DNA of 64,000 nt. Source: Augochlora pura (Eukaryota; Arthropoda; Insecta; Hymenoptera; Halictidae). The stretch lies in NCBI RefSeq assembly GCF_028453695.1, contig NC_135772.1, positions 19,835,412 through 19,899,411 on the forward strand, written 5' to 3'. Under the pieces are notes generated by a model. That model worked only from the letters and a program-made list of their open reading frames with translations. It made no database searches and was not told the DNA's origin. Below are positions 1 to 12,700 of this stretch, piece by piece (the first letter of the stretch is position 1; every line of letters begins with the position of its first letter). Position numbers and translations under genes: made by a program.

Positions 1-206
1 ATATAACGTAAAGTACGATGTAAACACACGTGAATGGGCGAGAGAAAGGGATAGGGTACGCCGGGAGAGCTAGAGAGGGAAAGAGAGACAGGGTGAGAGA
101 GGTAACTGGCATAGAAGCGGCGGAGTGTGCGTCGGTGCATTGTGACTCTTCCACCACCGGCGAATCTCCCTCGAACTCGGCACAGCTTCTGCTTTCCCTA
201 CCCTTC

Positions 207-235
207 TTCCTTCCTTCCTTCCTTCCTTCCTTCCT
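207..235. repeat. (TTCC)n microsatellite
   Basis: Seven consecutive TTCC units in a pyrimidine-rich context. Confidence 0.9.
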
Positions 236-1064
236 CCATCCCTTTGGACCACGGGATCGTTTCTGCACTTTCCTCCCTTGCCCCTCGTCGCGCGATACGC
301 TTAGCACTTCTCGATTCCGCGGGCTCAGTCGATTTCGGACCCTGGTGAGCGCAGGCCGACGAGATCACCGGCCGGGTCTCTCCATGGACCAGTCAAGGCT
401 GTTCACTGGTCGGTGGACCCTGTTGATCGACGACGTCGACGCTTTCACTGGCAGCATTTCGCAAATGCGTGGCGCTCTTTCCTTGGCGCCTTTCAGAGAG
501 TAGAATTCTTCTTTCGAGCATATTACGCTGTCTGTTCATCATATCTGTGTATTACCCTTAAATTGATAGCTGAGTAGTCTAGTTTCCTAAATTGATAATA
601 ACGTTATTGTAAAACTTGGGTCGAGCATAGATTGACTTGTCGGTAACTGGAAAGAACGTTTAAGGGCTGGGTGGAATCTGGTTGGTCGATGCCGCTCTAT
701 CGGAATAGAGTAGAAGAAATTACGCGTCCATTAAGATGCCTGTAAATAACGGAAACACGTCTATCCCCGTCGGACGAGCAACAACCTTTGCACTCGTGAA
801 TGTACGTCGTTAGTTTCCGTGGCAGAGTCCGCTTAACCGCAACGTGGATCCGGTAGCCTCGGCGAACGAGAGAACGCGTTGTTCCATTTACGTCGATGCC
901 CCTACCAGAGCTCCGGGAACAAGTACCGATATCGCGTTCCCTTTTCAGCGAAAGAAACACGGATTTAACCAGCCTCGCACTTGAACTTCTCGGATTGTCG
1001 ATAAGAACACGCGACAGGTTCTCTTCAGTGCGCACCACATGCACACACGGACGGACAGAGGAAA

Positions 1065-1083
1065 AGAGAGAGAGAGAGAGAGG
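1065..1083. repeat. (GA)n microsatellite
   Basis: Uninterrupted AG dinucleotides. A similar run lies at 1348-1366. GAGA-type runs can bind GAGA factor in insects, but that is family knowledge and not shown here. Confidence 0.85.
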
Positions 1084-4000
1084 GAGAACTCCGGCGCTGT
1101 GTACAGGCACTTGCTAGGCGCCAGTTAAACTCGAGTACACAACGGGCACGTGAGAGCGTGTATATACGAGGTTGCCTGTGAATGAAGTCTATTTGCGTAC
1201 GACAATAACAGGTGACACTCTACGGTTGTTTACCTTCCCTATCGGCAAAAAGCCGGACATGGGAAGCCGCGGGGGTGCGGGCGGTCGGTCGGTCGAGGAT
1301 CGGCGCGCGAGCGGATTGTCACGGAGAGAGAAAGATGAAGCGTGTGTGAGAGAGAGAGAGAGAGAGAAAGCGACGGCAGCAGGAACCACGTGGACGCCGT
1401 ATTTTAAAGATTGCCACCGGAGTCGGGGACGCGTACCATGAATGAAGCATGTGCGCGCCGGTATGATCGACTCTGAAACGGGTCGTTGTACCGTCGCCTG
1501 GGACACGTAACGTCGCACGTGAGGCGTCCCCGTTGCGCCGATGACGCGTCGCACGCGAATAGGTATCATCGTTTTGTACGTTTCATTGTTGCGCGGCATA
1601 GCTAGGTGTCTCTCGAATGATTACGGCCGCCGAACGGTTCGCGTCGAGAACTCGTGCAACTCCTATGGCCCGCGAACGGGTCGAGCCGAGAGAGAGGCCG
1701 TTCTCTCCTCGTGTCGTCCTCGTCGCTGCATCGTCCGATTGGCAGCGACGTCCGCGGATAAAGACGCTCGTGGAGACCTAGGGAAAGGGGAGGATCCTGT
1801 TTCATCGTAATCCGATTCGTTGACACGAGACCCCGGCGGTGCCGGAGAGGCAATGATCTCGAGATTGGTAGACTGTTGTCACGAAGTCCTCGAAACCCTC
1901 CCGGTTCCACGTGCAGTCAACAACCAATCCGACTACAGAGTCGATGCGTCTAGCCGTGTCTGCTCGTCGTCTCGGGCCGGAGACCGACACACACCGGCAG
2001 AGTTTCTCGTCGGTCGCGCGTGCAGACACACCGTATGAAAGTTGGCGGTGCAACGTGCACGGTGCACGTTCCGCGAGCCTGCCTCGGTTCACGGAACAGA
2101 CACACATCCGCGGGATTTACGAGTCCCTTGGTCAGCAGCGGCGCTCTCCTTCTTCCCCCCTTTGTCTCTTTTGTTGAAACAGTCGGGGTCTCGCGCGCGC
2201 ACACACAGAGACGCGCGAGGGATGTGCGAACCCGTCCCCCGAGCGAAGAAATGCTCGGACGGATCTCCGAAGATCACGTGCTGCGCATAACTTACATTCC
2301 CACCACTCCTTTCGGTAGCACGTGCTTCCACGGTTCTCCGTCTCTTTCTCTCCGGCTCCGGTCTCCGGTTGTATATAGGTCTCTCTCTCTCTATCGGCTC
2401 GTATCTCTGTCCCGCTTTTAAGCGTGCCCGTGCCACCCCCCCGTTTTCCCCCCCTCGGCTCCTCTCCCCCACGTTCGCGTTTGATTCCGCGATTCGGTTC
2501 AATCGAATGGTGTACAATCTTAGTCGGTCGCCACCCGCGACGCCGCGCCGACGGACTTGGCCGTCACGCTCCCATGGAACTTAACTGCGACGCCTCTTAG
2601 ACTCCATCCTTCGTATTTCGCCGGATTCGTCGGAACGAAAACGTTCCTCGTAGAGCGCAACGTGGGTGGGGTGGCAAGGCGAATTTGGAACGGCGCCATG
2701 CGCCACCTTCCCAAAGAAAAGTACTCGCGTCGTTGTTAATGGTATTAATTGGCTGTGAATAATGAGCGACGCTGTGTCGCTGTGCAAATAGAATTCCGAC
2801 CGGAACAATGCTCTATTGACCCGTAGCCACCCTTCTTCGGTATCATCCCTTAAAAGTTGACACTCAAAATCCGTTCCGATTCACTCGACAACAGTATCCA
2901 GAGTTTAGGTTATTATATCGTTACGGTCATCATCTCCCTCGATAAACGCTATCAGCGGTTCTACAAATCCTCGAGATAGGTTAAGGGATAATTGTTTCGC
3001 GCGTGGTCGCGTTGCGAATATTCTTAGCCAACGTCGCCTTCGGTTTCGTCGGATCTCTTGACCCTCCGACCATAGGGTTGGGGTAGTTTAGTCGGAAGTT
3101 GAATGGCGGTTTCGGAGGTAGGGGCGAAGCGAGAGCGTGGCCAAAACGAAGACGCATCGCGGGACCTAACTTGATCCGACGGTGGCCACTTTCGCGTGAC
3201 AAATAGATCGCCACGTGGTTCAGGTTATCCCTCGTCTCCCCCCCTGCGCATCCATCCGACCAGCTTCCCCCTCGTCGATCCGGCCAACTGTAAATTCACG
3301 CGCCTACACACAGGTGGCACCGCCCTCTTGCCGGTGCATGTACGGACAGGAACGAGTACCCCCTTCAGGGATATAGTTATGCTGTACGTACAAACTACGG
3401 AAGGAGAGGTGGGGACGGTCGGGGGATAAGCGGCGCAGGTGAGGGAGGAGGGGGCGTCTGTTTATCATATGTAAATTTGCGGTAGCCGCGTGGGTGCAAC
3501 GGAGATGGTAAAAAGAGACCGCCGCCGGACGGAGATACGAACTCTCCATTCAGTAGTAAATGCATTCCAGCGGTGGTCCTCGTGCCGACAACAACCTCCG
3601 CGACTCCGTGCTTACGCCACCGTGCCTCGCGCTTCCCATTAGTACTCCGCGAAGAAACTTGCTGAATTTCAACCGCGGATACTTTCAGCTGCGCTCGTTC
3701 AAAGTATCCACCTGGTCGAAATTCTTCTCGAATCGCGTTCTAAAAAATGACGAATATAGCATGTAGAAGATAATTATTTTTGGGTCGTTTAATCATCCTG
3801 GGACAATTTACTATGGACTCGATTCTCCTCTGTAAAAATACAAGCAGAAATGCCGGAACACCTTGGTCCGAGTAGGAGAGACTCGATAATGTCAATGAAA
3901 CGGTGGATAAACTTTAGAGTGCGTGGAGGACAATCGAGCGTGGGCACAAAGGGTGCATTTGGGGTGCTCGGAGGCAAAAGTGCCCACAGGGCCTGACAAG

Positions 4001-6301
4001 AGCATGATGCAATTGCTCTGGCTGGCATCATCAGGAATGTATACTGTTCGATTCATAGCGTGGCGCGTTCGAGAGGCATATTTATCGAAGGCTGTGCGCC
4101 GGGGCACGATCCGCGAAACAACCGCTCGCGTCGAAAGCACACGCAACTGGATCTGTATCGCGTGCGAAAGGCCAGCCACATGCGACGGTTCACGCACTCT
4201 CTTACAGGTGGCGGCACCGTACGGGCCTCGTTACTCATACACGGGCGACAGCGTGTGCGACCGCGGGCTCGACGCACACACGGGCGCGCGCACGGCGGCG
4301 GAGCGCCGCTAGCTCTTGTCTCACGCGTAAATACCCGGATACTTGCGCAAGAATTCTTCTCTCGACGCGTACACGACTCGTGTGCGCGCTCGTCTCTGCT
4401 CTCTTTTCGTCTCCCCGTCCTCCGCGGCTTTTTCTCGCTCCTCCCTCGTCGTACTTCTCACGGCCCTCTCTCGAGTTTAATAAGAGCCGTCTCAAAAAGT
4501 CTAGCGCAGCCCGCATGAAATTCGGGGCGCGACGCTGTCCGCGCGGGGGCCGAGTCGAAAATTATGCGCGTCCCAGTCGAGCGGATAACGTTCGCGGAAT
4601 TGTTTAAATTATTCCCGATGCCGTGTCTCGTCGCGAAGTCCTCGTTCGTTATCGTCGGCGAGCCGTCGCGGCGTTTCTGAAAATCGGTGTCAGTACGGTG
4701 TTTTCGTGCCTTTATTTACAGCCCTAATCGCGGAGTCGAACCTCGTGCGGCTTCTGTCGAGACAGAAAATGTAATCACGTGTATTGCTCGGCGGTGTTCC
4801 ACCCACACACACACGAGGAACGCCTTATCGCGTAACGAGGCTACAATCCACGCAGTTGCGCCGAGGCGTGCCGCTGGTGGGAGACGACTATCACCCGGCA
4901 ACGTGCTCGCGACTGTGTGCGCTCTCGGGTGGTTACGCAATCAGAGGCTTTCCACTTCGTCGTTGACGTTGCCGACTGTGCGTCGACGTTGTCGTCAGTG
5001 TCGTTTTCGAAAGGGAGCTCGACACCGAGTCCGCAGAGTTCGCTCGGCTCGATAGTACATACAACCGGCGAATAGTCCGGCATCGATCCCCGAGAAAACC
5101 TGCCGGCAGCGCGCCGCGCCGCGCTGAACACGGTCGGTTCTTTTTTCGAAGTTGCTAGTAGCGTGAGCAGGCAGTTACGTGGCGACTTCGTAGGAGAGAG
5201 AGAGAGGAGAGAGGGGGGGCATACGAGGAAATTGTGATTACGTAACGCGGACTGGCGGCGGACGCGTAAGCGCTTCGAGATTTTTGACGTAAGGGACGTA
5301 GATAGATGAAATGATCGTCCAAAGTCCGTCGGCGGCTCGTAACACGCTTCCTCGAACGAATATTTCCCATAGGTATTCGATGTTGTAAAAATATATGCAT
5401 ATAGATATATATATTTACGCGTGGAAATCGTAGGATCGCGTTACGATGCGTACAATGCCGTCTAAGTTCACGCACTCGCTTTTATCGCGACGCCTCATCC
5501 AGGAAGAAAATGCTATAAAATTGCATAATACTCTCGCGATCAGGCCCGCTACTTCCCTTCACCGATTCATCTCGCTGCGGCGGCGGCGGTCTCGGACTCC
5601 GCGAATCTCGCTCTTCCGATTTTATTCCCTTTAGCGAAACAGCCCGGCAATTACATCGCGGTCGCGACGCTCTTCGATCGCGTACGCCGGGCTCTGCTAC
5701 TCTGTTGCCGGCGCGTTGGCGGGGTGCTGCGCGGGGGTGTACGGGGTCGGGGCTCCCGGTTTAGTTTTCCCGGCTCGAAAAATTGCTCCCCCCGGGACCC
5801 GGGGAGAGCCCGGTGAACGTAAAATCATCAAAATACGTTCATCCACCTTGAAAATGACCAGACATTCTCTCCCTCGGTACCTGAAACTCATAGTACCTCC
5901 CGAAATTGTTCAGCGTTATTTTCGCTGATCTCCCTCTCCTCGGCCCCCCACCCTCTCGGTCTCAGTCCAAAAAAGGCACCCCACCTCGCGCCACCCCAGA
6001 GTCAGTGTCCTTTAAGTAAGTTAGACGCCTGCGCAAATCGACGGTGCAAATTCTCGACTGGCAATGGCGAGGGTGGCGTGGCGGCGGTGGTGGTGGCTCG
6101 CCGGCGAGCTGGTGGGGTACGGAAGGAGGCAGAAGGGTGTGCGGATATCGGTGTGCGCCGCGTGGGCGGATGGGTGGAGGGTTAATAGGACGTTGGCGCC
6201 ACGACGGCGGCTCCGAGAAGCACGGCCACGTGCGCTCGCTATCGAACGGGCGCCATCCCCAATCTGCCCCGACCACCCATCCACCCCTTCTCCCTCTCCC
6301 C

Positions 6302-6324
6302 CTCTCTCTCTCTCTCTCTCTCTC
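6302..6324. repeat. (CT)n microsatellite
   Basis: About eleven CT units inside a pyrimidine-rich block at roughly 6270-6430. Confidence 0.9.
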
Positions 6325-6482
6325 GCTCTGCTTCTCTCCCCCTTATCTGTCAACCCTCTATACCCTTCCCCTCGCGTCCACTCAACTGCCGTTGCCCCCA
6401 TCGCTTCGCCTCCCCCTTTCTTCCCCCATACCACCACGCCCCTAACTCTTATACACGACGTACCGAACTATGGCTACGTGCT

Positions 6483-6534
6483 ACGTACATATATGTATGT
6501 ATATACGTATATATATACATATATATATGGATAT
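6483..6534. repeat. Palindromic TA-rich repeat
   Basis: Alternating TACGTACATATATG-type sequence that is largely self-complementary and could form a cruciform or hairpin. Confidence 0.7.
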
Positions 6535-7047
6535 AGAAACGTACATAGAGCCAGCGTATGTACGGAGCGAGCGTGTATATATGTACACGTACGTAGGTAT
6601 ATCGCGGGCTAGTCGTCGCGGTGCGCGCGGCAGAGCGACTCCCTCTGTGTGCGACACACGGACGGAACCCGACCCCGTGTGGGCGTGCATGTGCGCCCAC
6701 CGTACGTACTCGGCCGTACAGCTGTATTTCAGAATGAGCTGGATATATCGCGCGAGAGAAGTCGCTGAACATGAAGTATACAGTTTATGTCATTACCGAC
6801 GCTTCAACGAATTTCAGGCTCTTTTCAGACAACGGGATAATCTGATAGAAAGGTCGCCGGGAGACGGTTGATACGCCCGCCGCGCGAGGCCGTCGCATTG
6901 TGTTTTCGAATTTTTCCAACGAGCCGGACAACCGCAACATCGGTTTTCAATTGTCCCGGCTACCGTGCATCTATCAACGGGACCGATGTAGTTTATTTCG
7001 TCGTTGTTCTCGCCCGCGTACGCTAATTCCGCTACCCCTAGTTTCCT

Positions 7048-7064
7048 GGGGGGAGGGGGGGGGG
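7048..7064 (+). repeat. G-run (possible G-quadruplex)
   Basis: Two runs, of six and ten G separated by one A. Enough guanines for a four-tract quadruplex; structure not demonstrated. Confidence 0.6.
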
Positions 7065-8446
7065 CGAGCCGCGGCAAGCTCGCGATATCGGTCTTGCTCC
7101 GGCGAGTAGAATCTTTTCGTTCGCGCGGAGAAGGATGGTTCCAAATTTCGTAGAATTTCAGACGGGTCGCGACAGATTCGACCCCGGTTCTCTCTCGCAA
7201 TCTTTGGCGACCGATCGGTCGTGCACCGAAAGAATTTTCAAGGTGTACACCGATCGGCCGTGTACATGCGTGCGCGCCCGAGGATACACGCGTGTAGACG
7301 AGTCACATCCTTCCAAACCAGTTTCACACGGACGTAACCGATACCTTCGGTTTCCTCGTGTATCGGACGATGTCGCTCTCTTCTTTCTCATTTTCCCTCT
7401 TCCACCTCGACAGCTCGGCTTCGTCCTGTCCCTTTCTCGCCCCCTTGTCACAGCAGCAATACCGCCGGCCGCCCCGGCACTCTCGCATTCTACGGCGATT
7501 TTCAAAAGTTCCCAACCGGGTGCGAATCATCGCGAAGCTATTATTCGGTCGTCCGAAATGCATCGAAAACGAACCGCGAATAAGATATATTCGCGATATC
7601 TCGACATGTCCGCGTTAACCGACAAGAAACATTAATTGTGAAATAATGGTCAGGGGGGAAGGGACGAGGCAAAGAAATCCGCGAGCGGAAAACAAAACGC
7701 GTCCGGATAGAGGACACAGGCCGAGCGAAACAACCGAAACCGGGCAGAGTAACGAGTGGTAGCCTCGCGGTTATTTGCTTAATGGCGCTTACTGTTGGAT
7801 TCACCGCGACTAGAGGCGGTCCCTCTAATTGCTGACATGATCCCTACGCTCACCGGTAATAATTACCCTCGAGGCACCGCCATTCATGCGGTCCTCGGCG
7901 CGTTTCTCCTTGCCTAAAATCACTTAAATTAGTTCCGTTGACAAGAAAACCCATTCACCGGTCGCAAAGTGAATAAGTCCTCGCGCGGCACCAACAGTTA
8001 AAACCGTATTGTACACGTGTCCACGTGGCGTTGTGCTCTCTCTCGCCGCCGTTTAACGTTTGAAAAGCGGCGGCGTGTGTGCCTAGCTGTTTCGGGGATA
8101 CTATTATGAGACGCATTAAGACAGGAAGCAGCAACTTTCCCCACCCCCGAAAAGAGAGTTCTTTAACGAGAGAGGCTCATACCGATCTCACGCCCCCCGC
8201 GCGCGAAACGAAACTTTTGCTAACCGCCCACACGCAGCCCGTCGCACGGCCGCGCACACACCCGTTCCGCGTTCCGCGCTATTGCCGCGATGCTTCTTCT
8301 CTTGCCCCCCTTTCCATTTGACTTCGACGGTCTCAGAAAGGTTCGTTTTTCAGAGCCGCTTCTCCCCGCCTCTCTGCGAGAGCGCCGAACTTCCCTGAAA
8401 AACCCCGACCGTGCTTCAGCCACAACGGAAAATCTATACGTCGAGG

Positions 8447-8470
8447 GGAGAGAGAGAGAGAGAGAGAGAG
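8447..8470. repeat. (GA)n microsatellite
   Basis: About twelve GA units on the plus strand. Confidence 0.9.
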
Positions 8471-8753
8471 CGAGTCCCGACGCGCGCGGAGACTCGAAGC
8501 GGCGTTTCTACCGCGCCGTTCAAAACGCTGCTTTCCCGCTTTTTGTGATACGCTTATTCGGCAGACCCTGTCTGTCTCTGTGTGCGCGCCCCGGTGAAAC
8601 GACCGCGCGCTGCTACTTCGTTCCGCGAAACTGTTTTCAACTAAAACTCCCGACCACGGCAAAACGGAATTAGAGTCGCAGCCGTGTGACCCGCCGGCTC
8701 TAGAGGAGATCGCGTTAGAGAATATACGCGCGTGGTCAAAAAATGATTGTTGC

Positions 8754-8772
8754 ATTATATATATATATATAT
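8754..8772. repeat. (AT)n microsatellite
   Basis: Nine or so AT units flanked by non-repetitive sequence. Confidence 0.85.
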
Positions 8773-9050
8773 ACGTTGCCACGCCCCAATATCGGCGCGA
8801 ACACCACGGTAAAAATCTCTTTTCGATTTTGTTAGCCGTCGCCGTCGCCGCCGTATACCGGCCTTCCGCTGTTGAATGCATTAACGTTCTTCCATCATTT
8901 TCTGCAATTCTGCACGCGGCACCGACGGCGATTTCGCCCATCGCGGAATCCTCGTTTCGAGAGCGCCCGTTATTCGTCCTCCTCGAGAAGCCTCGATATC
9001 GTACGGACTGGCCGGTCGTGTGTGAACAAGCCTGTACGTAGATGGCATTG

Positions 9051-9732
9051 GTGGAAGGGAAAGGGAACGAGAAAGAGAGAGAAGGGAATAGAGACCACGG
9101 TCTACGTATGTATTCATGCGCAGCGGAGGGGACGAAAGAGCGAGGTGGAAAGGAGAGACGGTGGGAAAGAGAGGAATGGAAACGAGTTCGGAGAGGGGAC
9201 CGATAGAGGTAGGGGGAGAGAAAGAGAGGACTGGAGAGCGGAGCAGGGAGAGCAAAGGAGAGAAGGTGGGGTGGATTGGAGGGGAAGTTGGTCGCAGAGC
9301 GTGTCAGACAAAGAGGGACGCGGTTACTCGCGCGTATGGGGCGTTGCCATGGTAACCTCTGCTCGTTCCACCCCCTCGCTCGCGCGCTGGCTTGTCAGCA
9401 AGAACGAGATAGGTGGCGAGAGAGAGAGAGAGAAAGAGAGACGGGGATACGACAGAAATAGAGGGAGTGAAAGGGACGCGGCGGAGAGAGAGACGCGGAA
9501 AAAGAGGCGCGGGACAGAGAGGATGGGAATCGGGTGTGCGGCGGAAAGAGGGAGAGAGAGAAAACGGTACTGGAACATGAGAGTAAAACAGGCAGGAATG
9601 GCGGAGAGGTGGGAACGCGAGGGGGCGGTCGTTCGACGGAGAGAACGGGCCGAGGAGAGCGAGAGAGATAGAGAACGCGGGATGGGGAGACAAAAAGAGA
9701 AGAGCGAGCGAGAACGCTGCCAAACGCGGGGC
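9051..9732 (+). repeat. Long purine-rich (GA/GGA) tract
   Basis: Almost 700 bases in which the plus strand is overwhelmingly A and G, built from GAGA, GGAGA and GGGAA words with scattered interruptions. It creates long spurious open frames on both strands (Arg/Glu-rich on plus, Ser/Leu/Pro-rich on minus). Homopurine tracts can form triplexes and attract GAGA-type factors. The closeness to tara, a trithorax-group gene, makes a regulatory role conceivable but unproven. Confidence 0.75.
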
Positions 9733-12700
9733 CGCCAGTGCAATCAACCCGTTGCCCGCCCGCGAGGGTAAAACTACCCCAAAGTCAAACGAGGATACGT
9801 ATATTACAGAGAGAGCACCGCCGCCTCTCTCCGTGTGTAGGCTGCCGTAGATATAACGCCCGTGTACGTACGTACACGTTCGCCGTGCTCGCCTATGTAC
9901 AGTTCTATATAATATATACGGCGACGTGTGTTGCGCGCATATACACGCGCGCATGCAGAGACAGAGAAAAAGGAAAGAGAAATAAAATGGAAATGTAGTA
10001 AAAAGAAAGGAGTATTTCCCTATTAAATGCTTGACAATGGAAAGATGCTCCGTCGATCAAACAGTCTGAACATCTTTTGACGTGCAAAATAGACGGGGGA
10101 CGTATATACATATTTGGAAGAATGCATCCCGATGTATATGTAAAAGGCGTGTGTGTATCCGCTTTCTTTCCTCGCCTACGAAATTCCAAAATTACCCGAA
10201 CGAGCCGGCTCGCTTTTTTTTTTTCTTCTCGACCAGAATTTTTTTAGCGCAGGTTCTCGTTCGACGATTCGTATTTATTGGGAACGGTTGAACGGTTCGC
10301 GCGCGGCGCGCTGTGCACGCGTGTTTTCTTGCGAATCTGCATACTCGAAGAGAAACCCGGGGCTGCTAGGAAGTTGACTACAACTCGTTGAAAGGCACCT
10401 TGCGGCACGTCCTTGTAGACGTTCCAAATATTCAAGAGTGGAAAGGATCATGGTATATACGGGTACGAGGTTAAACTCACGCGCGAGGGTGTCGGGGCTT
10501 TCGTTCCTCGTGCTCTGTTGCTGGTAAGGCGCAGTTGCTCTATTCTCCTGGAACCAGTTTTCCTCCACACGCGCGCACAGAAACGGCGAGCGAGAGAGGA
10601 AGAGAGAGAGAAGAACACACATGCTCGCACGATAAACGCACACACACACGCGCTCAGCACGCACACGGCCGAACGCGCACGCATACGTGGCTGTGTTCCG
10701 AGCAGACTCCACACACACACGCGCGCGGGCGCGCAAGCGTGCACACGTACGGGCGCGCCACACGTCAGCTAAACTAGAAAGTTGCCCCAACCAACATTGA
10801 AGAAACGCCGGTTGGTAGAGCCTTTCAAATTTCAACCAGAAATATTTTCCAAGCGAAGTATTCCGCCTTCGGACGGAACAGCAAAATTTCAATTCGGAAC
10901 GAAGAGGAAAAAAATATCGAGACGCAACAATTTTTCGAAACCCCGTTCACCGAATCGTTCCGCCGCCGCCGCGGCGTCATCATTTTATTTGTATTTTTAT
11001 GAGGATTTCATTTTCGCCGACGGACATGTTAATTTGAAAGCAGGTGGAATGAAAAAAAAAAGAATCGGCATGCGCCGCGTAATTTACGAAGCTCCGTCCG
11101 GATAAACGCTTCCGTCGGTTTTCGAAAATTATTCTCATGCGTTTTGTTCCGCGTACAATTATTTTAATAGAAAAATATCGGACGGATCGGAAAACATCGG
11201 CGCGCGGAATTAAATACAATATCAGAGTCTCTCCACCCTCGGATACACGGCGCGGGATTGTTACGCCGACAACCCCATTTCTGCTAGTAGAAAGTTCGTG
11301 TAGAGGTATTTTGCTCGGTGCAAGAGCGACATCGCGCGAGACCTCAGAGCGTGGGTATCAGTACGGAACCGAGTCTACAGCGCATTGGCGCTGCGTTGCC
11401 ACGTTTCGAGGTCTCTCTTTCTCGTCCCCTCTCCCTTTTCTTTTCTCTCGGTATGCGGCCGTCTCGTTCCCACTTGGCTCTCTGTGGTTACGCGCGGCGT
11501 TGCCGGTTCGACTGGCGGGAAAACTGGGTTTCGAAACAAATTTTTCTTTCCTCGCTGCACACCTTTGTTACAAATATAGCCGGGTGATTTTTAAACGAAT
11601 TAACCCTAGCCCAGGAGCGCGGTCTTAACAATTTCTCGCACCGTTCTTTAACGATCGACTCCTCTACTAAAAATATAAAAAAATTTATGCAACAAAAATA
11701 CTTGGTCGTATGGGATTAAAGACACATAAAATCTATACGCGCGGCGGAGAATTGCCTAAAACGACGGTGGAACTTTGTTGATGGTGGATCGTGGTACGAT
11801 CGCTTGGCGGAGGTTCGGCCGAGATCCTAACTACGTAGTTGAAAAAGAAGTAGAGGTTGCGCATGAATGTTTCATTCTAATAATAACAAAAATGTGACCT
11901 CAACCCGTTATCGACTGCGCTCTACACCGCCTCGGGCCTGGAGAAACGTATAGGATCGAAACGTTGCTAACTATCTTCGCTAATGTTGATGCCGGGCGGT
12001 ACGAGCCCCAAGATGAAGAAGTAGAAAAGAGAATCTCGTTGCCCGTTCCGGCGGTGTACAGGGAGGAAGGAGGGTAGACTACGGTTTTAGACTACGGACT
12101 CGGCGCGTCGGCGTCGAGTTAAAAATAACAGTAACAGCAGCAGCGGCAGCGAGCAGCGGGAGAGAGAGCAGCCAGCTCGCGGCGTCTACGACGGCTACGT
12201 CGCGCTCGCCGCTGTCTTCTTGCCGTTACTACTTCGCCGCGCGCGCCGCCGTCGGATCACGGAGCGCTAAGCTGCTTTGGCGATATCGACAACGACTCAG
12301 CGTTGTTGCGATACAGCCTTGAGCGTCGGCGCACTATCAAAAAAAATTAAGACTGCGCGCGATATCGTGCTCCGAGGATAACTGACGCTGCACAATACAC
12401 GAGCGTGTCTCGCGAGCAGAAATTCAATCGAAATTCGAAAGTTAATGTATAGTAGCCGCGGTCTCGCGTTCGCGGCGCCGGTATTCGCGCGCGCCCCAAT
12501 ATCTACATTATCGAAACGAGGAATGATAAAACAGCTCGGCACCCGGACTTATCGTCCTCGACTTTATCCCCCGGCGTAGATACCGTTCCCGAAATTCTTG
12601 TGCCTACGACGGCCGGCCAATATCCAGAGTAGATAAAATACGCGTAGATAACTTCGCGGCCTTGAAGCGTTCACAAATTAAGAAATACGTGAATTCTAAT

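Larger units (their letters stand above)
1..9050. other. Non-coding GC-rich DNA, probably tara upstream or intron
   Basis: I see no supportable gene. Open frames exist on both strands, but they are a by-product of high GC content, overlap one another, and translate to Arg/Ser/Pro-rich low-complexity sequence without domains or paired splice sites. The stretch is rich in CpG and in short tandem repeats (listed separately). Since the next recognisable gene is tara at 30.2 kb on the plus strand, regulatory or intronic DNA of tara is the simplest reading. That is inference; no transcript boundary is visible. Confidence 0.5.

Noticed and set aside
8872..9771. 299-residue plus-strand open frame
   Set aside because: It is the Arg/Glu/Gly translation of the polypurine tract; the opposite strand is equally open.
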